The position numbers and the translations under genes are program-made. DNA of 64,000 nt, from the NCBI GenBank assembly GCA_025458025.1, contig JALOTF010000006.1:1-64000 (forward strand), given 5' to 3'. Of this stretch, positions 1 to 10,992 are shown piece by piece. Numbering within the stretch: the first letter of the stretch is position 1; the number at the start of each line of letters is the position of its first letter. The stretch is from Beijerinckiaceae bacterium. Its GTDB lineage: Bacteria > Pseudomonadota > Alphaproteobacteria > Rhizobiales > Beijerinckiaceae. The notes beneath the pieces are model-generated. The model was not told the origin of the DNA, made no database searches, and worked only from the letters and a program-made list of their open reading frames with translations.

Positions 1-318
1 GCGAATTTCCTGAAGCTCGTCGCTTCCAAGCGCCGCCTCTTCCTCGCCCGTGCCATGGTCGCCGCCTTCCGCGCGCTTGTTGCGGAAAAGAAGGGCATCG
101 TGGCCGCAGAAGTGACGGTGGCTGCGCCCCTTTCTGACAAGAATCGCCAGGCTGTGCTGGATGCGCTCCAGACCACCTCCGGCCAGAGTATCGCGCTCAC
201 CGAGCGTGTCGATCCCGCGATCATCGGGGGTCTCGTCGTGAAGATGGGCTCGAAGATGATTGACGCCTCCCTCAAGACCAAATTGAACGCGATGAAAATC
301 GCGATGACGAACGTTTAA
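1..318 (+). CDS. atpH: ATP synthase F1 delta subunit, C-terminal part (cut by window edge)
   Basis: The frame is open from base 1 and ends in TAA at 316-318, giving about 105 residues. The tail reads as the C-terminal domain of the delta/OSCP subunit, with the family's pattern of a final strand region (VDPAIIGGLVVKMGSKMIDASLKTKL is typical). Delta joins the F1 head to the peripheral stalk of the ATP synthase at the inner membrane. It is followed after 18 bases by atpA, as in the usual alphaproteobacterial F1 operon atpHAGDC. The N-terminal part lies outside the window, so the start is not visible. Confidence 0.93.
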   Translation, partial: ANFLKLVASKRRLFLARAMVAAFRALVAEKKGIVAAEVTVAAPLSDKNRQAVLDALQTTSGQSIALTERVDPAIIGGLVVKMGSKMIDASLKTKLNAMKIAMTNV

Positions 319-336
319 AGCGAAAGGCACGCCCCG

Positions 337-1828
337 ATGGATATCCGCGCCGCTGAGATCTCCGCGATCCTCAAGGAGCAGATCAAGAATTTCGGCTCCT
401 CCGCCGAAGTGACCGAAGTTGGTCAGGTGCTTTCCGTCGGTGACGGCATTGCGCGCGTCTATGGCCTCGACAAGGTTCAGGCCGGTGAGATGGTCGAGTT
501 CGAGAACGGCATCCGCGGGATGGCGCTCAACCTCGAAACCGACAATGTCGGCGTCGTGATCTTCGGCTCCGACCGCGACATCAAGGAAGGTCAGACGGTG
601 AAGCGCACGGGCGCCATCGTGGACGTTCCGGTCGGCAAGGAGCTTCTCGGCCGCGTCGTGGACGCGCTCGGCAACCCGATCGACGGCAAGGGCCCGCTCA
701 AGGCCAAGGCCCGCTCGCGCGTGGACGTGAAGGCGCCGGGCATCATTCCCCGCAAGTCGGTCCATGAGCCGATGGCGACCGGCCTTAAGGCCATCGACGC
801 GCTGATCCCGATCGGCCGTGGCCAGCGCGAACTGATCATCGGCGACCGCCAGACCGGCAAGACCGCCGTGGCGCTCGACACCATCCTGAACCAGAAGCCG
901 CTGAACGAAGGCAATGACGAGAGCCAGAAGCTCTATTGCGTCTATGTCGCGGTGGGCCAGAAGCGTTCGACCGTCGCGCAGTTCGTGAAGGTCCTCGAGG
1001 AGCGTGGCGCGCTGGATTACTCCATCGTCGTCGCTGCCACCGCGTCCGATCCGGCTCCGATGCAGTTCCTGGCGCCGTTCTCGGGCTGCGCCATGGGCGA
1101 GTATTTCCGCGATAACGGCATGCATGCCGTGATCATCTATGACGACCTCTCCAAGCAGGCCGTCGCCTATCGCCAGATGTCGCTGCTGCTGGTTCTATCT
1201 CCATTCCCGCCTGCTCGAGCGCGCGGCGAAGATGGGTGATGCGGCCGGCAAGGGCTCTCTGACCGCTCTCCCGGTCATCGAGACGCAGGCGAACGACGTG
1301 TCCGCCTACATCCCGACCAACGTGATCTCGATCACCGACGGCCAGATCTTCTTGGAAACGGACCTCTTCTTCCAGGGCATCCGCCCGGCGGTGAACGTGG
1401 GTCTGTCGGTGTCGCGCGTCGGCTCCGCCGCGCAGACCAAGGCGACCAAGAAGGTCGCAGGCAAGATCAAGGGCGAACTCGCGCAGTATCGCGAGATGGC
1501 CGCCTTCGCGCAGTTCGGTTCGGATCTCGACGCGGTGACCCAGCGCCTGCTGAACCGTGGCGCGCGCCTCACCGAACTCCTGAAGCAGCCGCAATTCTCG
1601 CCGCTGAAGATGGAAGAGCAGGTCGCGGTGATCTATGCCGGCGTGAACGGCTATCTCGACAACCTTCCGGTGAACCGCGTGCGCGCCTATGAGGATGGTC
1701 TCCTCAGCCTGCTGCGCGGCACGCATGCCGACCTCCTCAACGAGATCGGCAAGACGAAGGATCTTTCGGACGCGAATGCCGCTAAGCTGAAGGATATCGT
1801 CGTGAATTTCACGAAGTCCTTCGCGTAA
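337..1828 (+). pseudogene. atpA: ATP synthase F1 alpha subunit, frameshifted by a 38-base loss
   Basis: Regulatory nucleotide-binding subunit of the F1 head. The N-terminal beta barrel and the P-loop GDRQTGKT at residues 169-176 are intact. The frame runs correctly to base 1191 (residue 285, after MSLLL), then shifts; the correct frame resumes with [14 protein letters not shown] at base 1193 and runs to TAA at 1826-1828. The 13 family-typical residues between these points (RRPPGREAYPGDV in homologues) are missing and one base remains, so 38 bases appear lost. Restoring them would give about 509 residues, the normal family length. As written, translation ends at 1239 with 300 residues. Because atpA is normally essential and the rest is well conserved, a sequence or assembly error is the simplest explanation, but a real deletion cannot be excluded. 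Confidence 0.92.
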
Positions 1829-1883
1829 GCCTCTCCGGCGCGGGGTCAGCCCCGCGCCAGTCGCCGGCCAGACGGGAAAACCC

Positions 1884-2753
1884 ATGCCCTCGTTGAAAGA
1901 CCTTCGCAACCGCATCGCTTCCGTGAAGGCGACGCAGAAGATCACCAAGGCCATGCAGATGGTGGCCGCGGCGAAGCTTCGTCGCGCGCAGACGGCCGCC
2001 GAGGCCGCGCGCCCCTATGCGAAAAAGATGGAATCGGTGCTCGCCAATCTCGGCGCGGGCGTTTCGGGTGCGGATGCCCCGAGGCTGCTGGCCGGCACGG
2101 GCTCGGATCAGGTCCAGCTGCTGATCGTCTGCACGGCCGAGCGTGGCCTGTGCGGCGCGTTCAACTCCTCCATCGTCCGCCTCGCCCGCGAGCACATCAA
2201 CAAGCTCCAGGCCGCCGGCAAGACGGTGAAGATCCTCTGTGTCGGCCGCAAGGGTTATGACATCCTGAAGCGCCAGCACGACAAGCAGATCGTCGATCTC
2301 ATCGAATTGCGCTCAGTGAAGCAGGTCGGCTACATCAATGCTGACGAGATTGCCCAGCGCGTGATGACGATGTTCGCCAATGGCGAATTCGATGTCGCGA
2401 CCCTGTTCTATTCGCAGTTCAAGTCGGTGATCGCGCAGATCCCGACCGCGCAGCGCATTATCCCGGCGGAAATTCCCGCAAGCGCTGCGCCCTCGACCGC
2501 GACGTATGAATACGAGCCGGATGAGGCCTCGATCCTTGCTTCGCTCCTGCCGCGCAATATTTCGGTGCAGGTCTTCCGGGCTCTGCTCGAGAACGCCGCC
2601 TCCGAGCAGGGCGCGCGCATGAGCGCCATGGACAACGCCACGCGCAATGCGGGCGAGATGATCAAGAAGCAGACGCAGAAGTATAACCGTTCGCGTCAGG
2701 CGATGATCACCAAGGAACTGATCGAAATCATTTCCGGCGCGGAAGCGCTCTGA
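1884..2753 (+). CDS. atpG: ATP synthase F1 gamma subunit
   Basis: Central-stalk subunit that turns inside the alpha/beta ring and couples proton flow to ATP synthesis. The 289-residue length fits the family. The N-terminus ([24 protein letters not shown]) and the C-terminus ([19 protein letters not shown]) are the two signature coiled-coil helices. It lies 55 bases after atpA. Unusually, the next gene is not atpD but an Ohr/OsmC gene 13 bases downstream. Confidence 0.97.
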   Translation: MPSLKDLRNRIASVKATQKITKAMQMVAAAKLRRAQTAAEAARPYAKKMESVLANLGAGVSGADAPRLLAGTGSDQVQLLIVCTAERGLCGAFNSSIVRLAREHINKLQAAGKTVKILCVGRKGYDILKRQHDKQIVDLIELRSVKQVGYINADEIAQRVMTMFANGEFDVATLFYSQFKSVIAQIPTAQRIIPAEIPASAAPSTATYEYEPDEASILASLLPRNISVQVFRALLENAASEQGARMSAMDNATRNAGEMIKKQTQKYNRSRQAMITKELIEIISGAEAL

Positions 2754-2766
2754 GCGGGAGACGAGC

Positions 2767-3189
2767 ATGGCCCTGACCCCTATCATGACGACTTCTGCCG
2801 TCGCCGGCGGCGGCCGCAACGGGCGTGCATCGCTCGAAGGCGGCAAGCTCGTTCTGGCCATGAGCCTGCCGAAGGAACTCGTTCCCGGCGGCCCCGATGG
2901 CATGAACCCCGAGCAGCTTTTCGCGATGGGCTGGGCCTCCTGCTACAATCAGGCCATTATCGTGCTCGCATCCAAGCATGGCGTGGATGGCCAGCGCGCG
3001 AACGTCACCTGCGAGGTGACGCTTAACAAGGATGAAGGTGGCGGCTTCGCGCTGAGCGCGGTGCTGAAATGCGCCATTCCGGGCGCCGAGCCCGACAAGG
3101 TGAAGGCGCTCATGGAAGACGCCCACACTATCTGCCCCTATTCGAAGGCGACGCGCGGCAATGTGCCGGTGACGCTTCAGGTCATCTGA
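2767..3189 (+). CDS. Ohr/OsmC-family organic hydroperoxide reductase
   Basis: 140 residues. Members of this family reduce organic hydroperoxides with a reactive cysteine pair. Both expected cysteines are visible: Cys59 in GWASCYNQA and Cys123 in CPYSKATRGNV, the second motif being highly typical of Ohr. The family is cytosolic and usually stands alone next to an OhrR regulator. Here it sits between atpG (13 bases before) and atpD (23 bases after), all on one strand and without a visible terminator, so it is probably co-transcribed with the F1 subunits. No ohrR gene is nearby. Ohr and OsmC subgroups are not separated with certainty from sequence reading alone; the short insert and ATRGNV motif favour Ohr. 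Confidence 0.9.
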   Translation: MALTPIMTTSAVAGGGRNGRASLEGGKLVLAMSLPKELVPGGPDGMNPEQLFAMGWASCYNQAIIVLASKHGVDGQRANVTCEVTLNKDEGGGFALSAVLKCAIPGAEPDKVKALMEDAHTICPYSKATRGNVPVTLQVI

Positions 3190-3200
3190 TCAAGGTTTGA

Positions 3201-4649
<1,449 letters not shown>

Positions 4650-4652
4650 CCC

Positions 4653-5042
4653 ATGGCTAGCTTCAATTTCGAACTTGTCTCCCCGGAGCGGGTTCTCTTC
4701 TCGGGTGATGTGAACTCGGTGGTCGTTCCGGCCGCCGAGGGCGATGTCACCGTGCTGGCGAACCATGCGCCGTTCATGTCGGCCGTGCGTCCGGGCATTG
4801 TCACCGTCGATGGCGGCAAGCGGCTCTTCGTGCGCGGTGGCTTCCTTGATGTGAATACGTCGGGGCTCACCCTGCTCGCCGAGCAGGCCGTGCCGGTCGA
4901 GGAAATCGACCGCGAGAAGGTCGCGGCGGATATGAAGGCGGCGGAGGATGAACTCCGCGCGGCTTCGACCGAAGAAGCCCGCACGCTGGCTTCCGAGAAG
5001 ATCGCGGCGCTCGCCGCCATGATGGGCGCGGTCCGCAGCTAA
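4653..5042 (+). CDS. atpC: ATP synthase F1 epsilon subunit
   Basis: 129 residues. Central-stalk subunit that regulates hydrolysis. The N-terminal beta sandwich (SFNFELVSPERVLFSGDVNSV) and the C-terminal Ala/Glu-rich helices are typical. It is the last gene of the operon, with a clear hairpin terminator beginning 24 bases after the stop codon. Confidence 0.97.
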   Translation: MASFNFELVSPERVLFSGDVNSVVVPAAEGDVTVLANHAPFMSAVRPGIVTVDGGKRLFVRGGFLDVNTSGLTLLAEQAVPVEEIDREKVAADMKAAEDELRAASTEEARTLASEKIAALAAMMGAVRS

Positions 5043-5066
5043 GCCGGTTACAATTCACGACATCAA

Positions 5067-5089
5067 GGTCGCCTCCGGGCGGCCTTTTT
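5067..5089 (+). terminator. Rho-independent terminator of the atp operon
   Basis: A 7-base-pair stem (GGTCGCC with GGCGGCC, one G-T pair) with a 4-base loop is followed by TTTTT at 5085-5089. It lies 24 bases after atpC. The opposite-strand barrel gene ends at 5094, so it may also separate the two convergent units. Confidence 0.85.
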
Positions 5090-5093
5090 CGTT

Positions 5094-5873
5094 TCAGAAC
5101 CGGATTGTCGCGGAAACGCGCGGCTGGATCGTGAAGCTTTTGTAGCGGTTGGGCTGATAGCTCGAAAAGGTGCGGCTGAAGCTGCCGCCGATCGCGATCT
5201 CCCGGTCCTTCGCCCATTCATATCCCACGCCGAGGCGTGCGCTGACCGTGCGATCATTGATGCGCGGCAGGAAGGGCGTCTTGTCCTCCAGAGCGTAGCT
5301 GAAGCCGCCACCCATGCGCCACGACCACGCGACGGATTTGTAGGTCAGTGTGCCGTTGATGGATCCGCGCCATTGGTCGTATGTACCGTCATTCAGCAGG
5401 CGACGCGCCGCGCGCGTGAAAACCAGAAGGCTCCAGCGATCATCCAGTGCAATGGTTCGGCTAATATTCAGCCCGAATTCGGTGCTGGCGCTGTCATGCC
5501 GCGCAAAATCATGGCTCAGCGCCTTCCGTTGGCCCAGAGTGAAGGCGAAGAAGGTGCCTTGCCAGATATGGCTGATGGAGGCGGTTGCGCTCGCGCGCTG
5601 CACGCCCGCATTTCTCTCACGCGCATAGAATTCCGAGCCTGCGCTGACCGAGAGCGTGAGCGCTCCACCCTCCCAGAGCGGCTGACGATAGGCGAGGCCA
5701 ATCTCTGGCGAGAGGAAGCCATCACCTTTGGATCGCGTGGAGATTTCGTTGGGGTTGGAATGCCAGCCGGCGCCGAAGCCGAGGCTCAGCGCCCAGCCCG
5801 CCGGGGGCGGCGTCTGCGCTATGGCGGGCGCCGACACAAGCGCGAAGGCCAGAGCCAACCCTTTCCGCGCCAC
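5094..5873 (-). CDS. Outer-membrane beta-barrel protein, function unknown
   Basis: 259 residues with a GTG start at 5873, preceded by a GGAGG site. A signal peptide is evident (MARKGLALAFALVSAPAIAQ, cleavage after AIAQ). The mature part alternates polar and hydrophobic residues with many aromatic girdle residues, shows repeated YRQPLW / AYRQ / RTF strands, and ends in Phe (SATIRF), the usual C-terminal signal for BamA-dependent barrels. The length suggests roughly 10-12 strands. The substrate, if any, is not visible. It is convergent with atpC and follows putA on the same strand after a 59-base gap. Confidence 0.7.
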   Translation of the reverse strand: MARKGLALAFALVSAPAIAQTPPPAGWALSLGFGAGWHSNPNEISTRSKGDGFLSPEIGLAYRQPLWEGGALTLSVSAGSEFYARERNAGVQRASATASISHIWQGTFFAFTLGQRKALSHDFARHDSASTEFGLNISRTIALDDRWSLLVFTRAARRLLNDGTYDQWRGSINGTLTYKSVAWSWRMGGGFSYALEDKTPFLPRINDRTVSARLGVGYEWAKDREIAIGGSFSRTFSSYQPNRYKSFTIQPRVSATIRF

Positions 5874-6750
5874 GCCTGCCTCCCCACATCCCTCCGCGAA
5901 CGCTTATCGCAATCGGCTGATCCAGCAAGGCCTCAATCTTCCGAAAGCGACATCAGGCTTGCGTTGCCGCCAGCCGCCGCGGAATTGACCGAGATCACCT
6001 GCTCGGTTGCGAAGCGCAGCAGGTAGTTCGGCCCGCCCGCCTTGGGGCCGGTGCCCGAAAGGCCATGCCCACCGAATGGCTGCACGCCCACTACCGCGCC
6101 GATCATGTTGCGGTTGACATAGATGTTGCCGGTCTGCAGCCGGTTCGTGACCTTCTCGACATCGCTGTCGATGCGCGAATGCATGCCGAAGGTCAGGCCA
6201 TAGCCGGTGGCCTCGATGGCCTCGATCACCTTGGTCAGTTCGCCCGCCTTGTAGCGCACGACATGCAGCACCGGCCCGAAGATCTCCTCGCCGAGATCCT
6301 CGACGCGCTTCAGCCCGAAGACATGCGGCGCCACATAGAGCCCCTGCGGCGCGGTGCCAGCATAGAGCACCGTCGCCTCGCGCTTCATCTTGGCGATATG
6401 CGCGTCGAGCCGTTCCTTCGCCTCGGCATCGATCACCGGGCCGATATGCGTCTCGGGCCGGGTGGGATCGCCGAGGCGGAGTTCCTTCGCGGCGCCGATG
6501 ATCATCTCGATCATTCGGTCGGCGACATCCTCCTGCAGGCAGAGCAGGCGCAGGGCCGAACAACGCTGGCCCGCCGAGCGGAAGGCCGAGAGCACCACAT
6601 CATCCGCCACCTGCTCGGGTAGGGCGGTGGCATCCACGATCATCGCGTTGATGCCACCGGTTTCCGCGATGAGCGGCACGATCGGGCCATCCTTCGCGGC
6701 GAGCGCACGATTGATACGGCGCGCAGTTTCGGTCGAGCCGGTGAAGACCA

Positions 6751-6820
6751 CGCCGGCAATCGCCGGATGCTCCACGAGGGCCGCACGCCGGCAATCGCCG
6801 GATGCTCCACGAGGGCCGCA
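6751..6820. repeat. 35-base perfect tandem duplication inside putA
   Basis: Bases 6751-6785 and 6786-6820 are identical. The unit length is not a multiple of three, so the second copy shifts the putA frame by two bases. Removing one copy rejoins the two open frames (VEHPAIAGVVFTGS). Confidence 0.95.
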
Positions 6821-8097
6821 CCGATCGCGCCATCACCGAGCACGAGATGCAGCGCATCCTTCGGGATTCCCGCCTCATGCAGCAATTCCACCGCGAGCAT
6901 GCCGATGAGCGGGGTCTGCTCGGCCGGCTTTGCCACCACGGTATTGCCGGCGGCCAAAGCGGACGCGACCTGCCCGAGGAAGATGGCCAGCGGGAAATTC
7001 CACGGCGCGATGGCCACGATCACCCCGCGCGGGCGATAGAGCAGTTGATTGTCCTCGCCCGTGGGGCCGGGGAGCGAAATGGGTGCACCCATCACCCGTT
7101 CGGCCTCGCCTGCATAAAAGCGCAGGAAATCGACGGCCTCGCGGATCTCGGCGGTGCAATCATCCAGCGTCTTGCCGGCCTCGCGCTGGAGGAGCGCGAC
7201 AAGGCGGCCGGTTCTGGCCTCAAGCTTGTCAGCCGCCGCGCGCAGTAGGGTTGCGCGGAGCGGAGCGTTTGTGCGGCCCCAGCGATGGAAGCCCTCGCGG
7301 GCCGCTTCAATCGCTGCGCGCGCATCCGCCGGCATGGCGTTGAAGACGGTGCCGATGGGCTTCCCGTCGACGGGTGACTTTGCCTCCACCGAGCCGTGCT
7401 TCACGACGCGCCCGGAGATCAGGCTCGTGGCTGTGGCGGGCGCGAAATCGCGCGATTCCAGCAGTTTCGCCAGCGTTTCCGCATGGCCCAACTCATAGCC
7501 CCGGCTGTTCTTGCGGCCATCGGGGAAAAGCGCGTCGGGGCGCGCAAGCCGCTTGTGGCGGGCGCGATCCGGCGTGCCGATCTGCGCGGCGGGGCGGGTC
7601 AGCAGCTTCGAAACCGGCACGGTGGCATCCGCTGCCTCATGCACGAAGGAGGAATTGGCCCCGTTTTCGAGCAGGCGACGCACGAGATAGGCGAGAAGAT
7701 CGCGATGCCCGCCCACTGGCGCATAAACGCGGCAGGCCGCATCCGGGCTCTGCGCGAGTAGCGCCGAATAGGCGGCCTCGCCCATGCCGTGCAGGCGCTG
7801 GAATTCGTAGCCCTCGGCATTGCCGGCCATGGCGCGGATGGTCGCGATGGTCAGTGCATTGTGGGTCGCGAATTGTGGGTAGAGACGAGGGCGCGCTTCC
7901 AGCATCGCCTTGGCGCAGGCCGCATAGTTCAGGTCGGTCATCGCCTTGCGGGTGAATACCGGGAAATCCGGCAGGCCGCGCTCCTGCGCGCGCTTCACTT
8001 CCGTATCCCAGTAAGCGCCCTTCACGAGGCGCACCATGAAGCGGCGGCCCGTGGCCTGCGCGAGGCTGTCGAGCCATGCGATCACCTGCCGGCCCCG

Positions 8098-8131
8098 CTT
8101 CTGGTAGGCCTGTGCTTCTGGTAGGCCTGTA
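8098..8131. repeat. 17-base tandem duplication inside putA
   Basis: Bases 8098-8114 and 8115-8131 match at 16 of 17 positions. On the coding strand this duplicates the AVQAYQK codons and moves the frame by two bases. Removing one copy joins the frame into the expected AVQAYQKRGRQVIAWLD. Confidence 0.9.
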
Positions 8132-9196
8132 CGGCGAGGCCGAGGCCATCCCAGCCCGCGAGTTTTGAATCCTGCGCGAGGAGCTGAAACAGATCCAGCG
8201 AGAGTTCGAGGCGATCCGCCTCCTCCGCGTCGATGGTGAAATTCAAGTCGAAGCTCTTGGCCTGCTCCGCCAGCGCCACCACGCGCGGGGTGAGTTCGGC
8301 CAGCACCGCCTCACGGTTCGTGGCTCGTAGCGCGGGTGGAGCGCGGAGAGCTTCACCGAGATGCCGGGGCGGTTCGGCAATGCGGCGTTGCCGGCCTTCG
8401 CGCCGATATGGCGGATGGCATCGGCATAGCTCTGGAAATAGCGCTCGGCATCATCGGCCGTGCGCGCGCCCTCGCCGAGCATATCGAAGGAATAACGATA
8501 GCTGCGCGCGGCACCGGAATTAGCCCGGCCCAAGGCTTCGTCGATGGTCTGGCCGAGCACGAAATGGTTGCCCATCACGCGCATGGCCTGCCGCGCGGCG
8601 GTGCGGATGGTGGGCAGGCCGATGCGCTTCGCGAGGCTCGCGAGAATGCCGTCGGGCGTCTCGCCCGGCTGTATGATGCGCGCGCCAATGCCCAAAGCCC
8701 AGGCCGAGGCATTGATGAGGAGGGCATCCGATTTCGGCTGATGCTCCAGGAAGTTGCCCTGGCCCAGCTTGTCCTCGATCAGCTTGTCGGCGGTGATGGA
8801 ATCCGGCACGCGGAGCAGGGCTTCCGCCAGCACCATCAGCGCCAACCCCTCCTTGGTGGAGAGCGAATATTCCTGCAGGATCTGCTCGATTCCGCCGATT
8901 CCGCCCTGTCCCGCGCGGATCGCCTCGATCAGGTGGCTGGCCTCGGCGTCGATTTGCCGCTCGCTCGCAGGGGGCAGGCTCGCTTCGGCCAGCAAGGCAG
9001 CGGCGAGGGATTCATCCTCCGGCGCGAAGGCAGCGCGAAACGGGGCGGGCGTGGCGGATTGAGCCATGGGTTCCTCGGGAAGGCAGAAATCGATTGGCGA
9101 CTTTCACAGGGTAATCGAGTGTGAGCATGGTTTCCATATTGAAATTTACGTCAAAATAGTGACTTACTATCTTAATATGCCAAGAGGGGTGTGAAA

Positions 9197-9661
9197 GTGA
9201 CAACTGATCTGGATCGTGCGGATATCAAGATCCTCAGGGCCTTGCAGCGCGACGGCCGCCTTTCCACTGTGGCTCTGGCCGAGAATGTCGGCCTTTCCCC
9301 CACCGCCACCACCGAACGCGTGAAGCGTCTCACGCGGGAAGGATATATCAAGGGTTATCACGCGCATCTCGATCCGGTGATGTTGAACCGTGCGCTGCTG
9401 GTTTATGTGGAAGTGACGCTCGACAAGACCACGCCTGATGTCTTCCAGCGCTTCGCGCAGGCCGCGCGCTCCTCGCCGGAAATCCTTGAGTGCCATCTCG
9501 TGGCGGGCGGGTTCGATTACCTCATCAAGACCCGCGTGAAGGATATGGAAGCGTATCGCGTGCTCCTCACGCAGACCATCCTCACCTTTCCGGGCGTGAA
9601 GGAATCGCGCTCCTACGCGGTGATGGAAGAGGTGAAGGCCGATCCGCATCTGCCGATCTGA
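9197..9661 (+). CDS. putR: Lrp/AsnC-family transcriptional regulator, probable proline-responsive activator of putA
   Basis: 154 residues from GTG 9197, which has an AGAGGGG site 7 bases upstream; a GTG at 9191 is too close to that site. The N-terminal helix-turn-helix (LSTVALAENVGLSPTATTERVKRL) and the C-terminal RAM ligand domain (ILECHLVAGGFDYLIKTRVKDMEAYRVLL) are complete. It is divergent from putA across a 129-base, AT-richer gap, the arrangement known for PutR of Agrobacterium and Rhodobacter, which activates putA when proline is present. The assignment to PutR rests mainly on this position. Confidence 0.88.
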   Translation: MTTDLDRADIKILRALQRDGRLSTVALAENVGLSPTATTERVKRLTREGYIKGYHAHLDPVMLNRALLVYVEVTLDKTTPDVFQRFAQAARSSPEILECHLVAGGFDYLIKTRVKDMEAYRVLLTQTILTFPGVKESRSYAVMEEVKADPHLPI

Positions 9662-9670
9662 GCCTTTTCA

Positions 9671-9705
9671 AAAACGAAAAACGCCGCCCCGGGGAGGGGG
9701 CGGCG
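9671..9705 (-). terminator. Rho-independent terminator of the TerC gene
   Basis: A 9-base-pair GC stem (9682-9690 with 9697-9705, 6-base loop) is followed on the minus strand by a T-rich run. It lies 32 bases past the TerC stop codon and 10 bases past the end of the convergent putR gene. Confidence 0.85.
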
Positions 9706-9736
9706 CGTGTTCTGGCCAGAGATGGCGGGTCGAGGG

Positions 9737-10753
9737 TTACTCGGCCGCCTTGGTGTGCAATTCCGGCTTGTCATTGCGCGTCTTCCAGAGCGAGAAGAGC
9801 ACGCCGCCCAGGATGAGCGCCAGCGTCACGCCCAGCGAGATCGCGGGGTTCAGCTTGCCGACCATCTCATTCCAGAAGATCTTCAGGCCGATGAAGACCA
9901 GGATCATGGCGAGGGCATATTTCAGGTAGTGGAAGCGATGAACCATGGCCGCGAGCGCGAAATACAGCGCGCGGAGGCCGAGGATCGCCATGATATTCGC
10001 GGTGTAGACGATGAAGGTGTCCGTGGTGATCGCGAAGATCGCCGGCACCGAATCGACCGCGAAAATCAGGTCCGCAACGTTGATCACCACGAGCGCCAGG
10101 AAGAGCGGCGTGGCAAACAGCACCAGCTTGCCGGTGGCGGGATCAGGCTCGCGCACGAAGAATTTCTGGTCATGCAGCTTTTCGCTGACGCGCATATGCT
10201 TCTTGAGGAAGCGCACGACCGGGTTCTTCGACACATCCGGATCGCTTTCCGGCACCACGAGCATCTTGATGCCGGTGGCGATGAGGAAGGCGCCGAAGAT
10301 GTAGAGCACCCACGAATACTGCTGCACCAGAGCCGCACCGAGCGCGATCATCAGGCCACGCAGGATGATGACGGCGAGGATGCCCCAGACCAGCGCGCGA
10401 TACTGATATTTGCGCGGGATGGCGAAGAAGCCAAAGATCAGCGAAATGACGAAGACGTTGTCGACCGACAGCGCTTTTTCGATGAAGAAGCCCGTGAAAT
10501 ACGCGATGCCGGCATGTGTGCCGTCTTCGGTCACGAGGCGGCCTGTTTCGTAGGCCCACCAGATATAGGCGCCGAAAACCATTGCGAAAGCGATGTAGAA
10601 GGCCGACAGCCACAGGCTTTCGGCCACGCCCATTTCCTTGTCGTCCTTGTGCCAGATGCCAAGGTCGAAGGCGAGCAAGGCGACGATGATGGCGAGAAAG
10701 CTCAGCCACATCCAGACAGGCTTCCCAAGGAAGCCGCTCATCAAGAGTTCCAT
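9737..10753 (-). CDS. TerC/Alx-family integral membrane protein
   Basis: 338 residues with about nine hydrophobic segments. The family hallmark FFIEKALSVDNVFVISLIF (acidic residues inside a membrane helix) and the second half's DLIFAVDSVPAIFAIT are present. Members such as Alx are linked to manganese export and tolerance to metal or alkaline stress. A charged cytosolic loop (SDPDVSKNPVVRFLKKHMRVSEKLHD) separates the halves, as in Alx. Many homologues have a yybP-ykoY manganese riboswitch upstream; none was recognised in the 239 bases before this gene. Confidence 0.9.
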   Translation of the reverse strand: MELLMSGFLGKPVWMWLSFLAIIVALLAFDLGIWHKDDKEMGVAESLWLSAFYIAFAMVFGAYIWWAYETGRLVTEDGTHAGIAYFTGFFIEKALSVDNVFVISLIFGFFAIPRKYQYRALVWGILAVIILRGLMIALGAALVQQYSWVLYIFGAFLIATGIKMLVVPESDPDVSKNPVVRFLKKHMRVSEKLHDQKFFVREPDPATGKLVLFATPLFLALVVINVADLIFAVDSVPAIFAITTDTFIVYTANIMAILGLRALYFALAAMVHRFHYLKYALAMILVFIGLKIFWNEMVGKLNPAISLGVTLALILGGVLFSLWKTRNDKPELHTKAAE

Positions 10754-10992
10754 GTTTGATTACCAGTTTGAGCCCGGAGAAACAAAAGTTCTCGGTTCCG
10801 ACATCGTGCGAAGCTTCTGCTCGCACCAGAGGGGCCCGGTACCGTGAGCGGCAAAATGGCGCATCCGGCTCGCCCGTCAAGTAGCTTTCTCAAAAAAACG
10901 ACCACATTGGGCAAAAATGGTGAAGTTTGATTGATTTTGCAGCCGCACTCGCCCAAAGCAGGGCAGTTTTTGGGCGTTTTGAGGGATGAAAC

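Larger units (their letters stand above)
5933..9067 (-). pseudogene. putA: Bifunctional proline dehydrogenase / glutamate-semialdehyde dehydrogenase, broken by three indels
   Basis: PutA oxidises proline to pyrroline-5-carboxylate and then to glutamate. The N-terminal part (from MAQSATPAPF) carries the proline dehydrogenase domain (PGISVKLSALHPRYE, then RLVKGAYWDTEVKRAQ). The C-terminal part is the aldehyde dehydrogenase (APWNFPLAIFLGQ, GVVFTGSTETARRI, ETGGINAMIV, SAGQRCSALRLL with the catalytic Cys). Three breaks are seen: a one-base loss near 8325 (after HPRYE), a 17-base tandem duplication at 8098-8131, and a 35-base exact tandem duplication at 6751-6820. The net change is +51 bases, so the frame is restored at the end; without them the protein would be about 1027 residues, normal for a short PutA. 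Start at ATG 9067 follows GAGGAA. It is divergent from an Lrp-type regulator. Confidence 0.9.

Noticed and set aside
10754-10992. yybP-ykoY manganese riboswitch upstream of the TerC gene
   Set aside because: The region was read for the conserved core and none was recognised.
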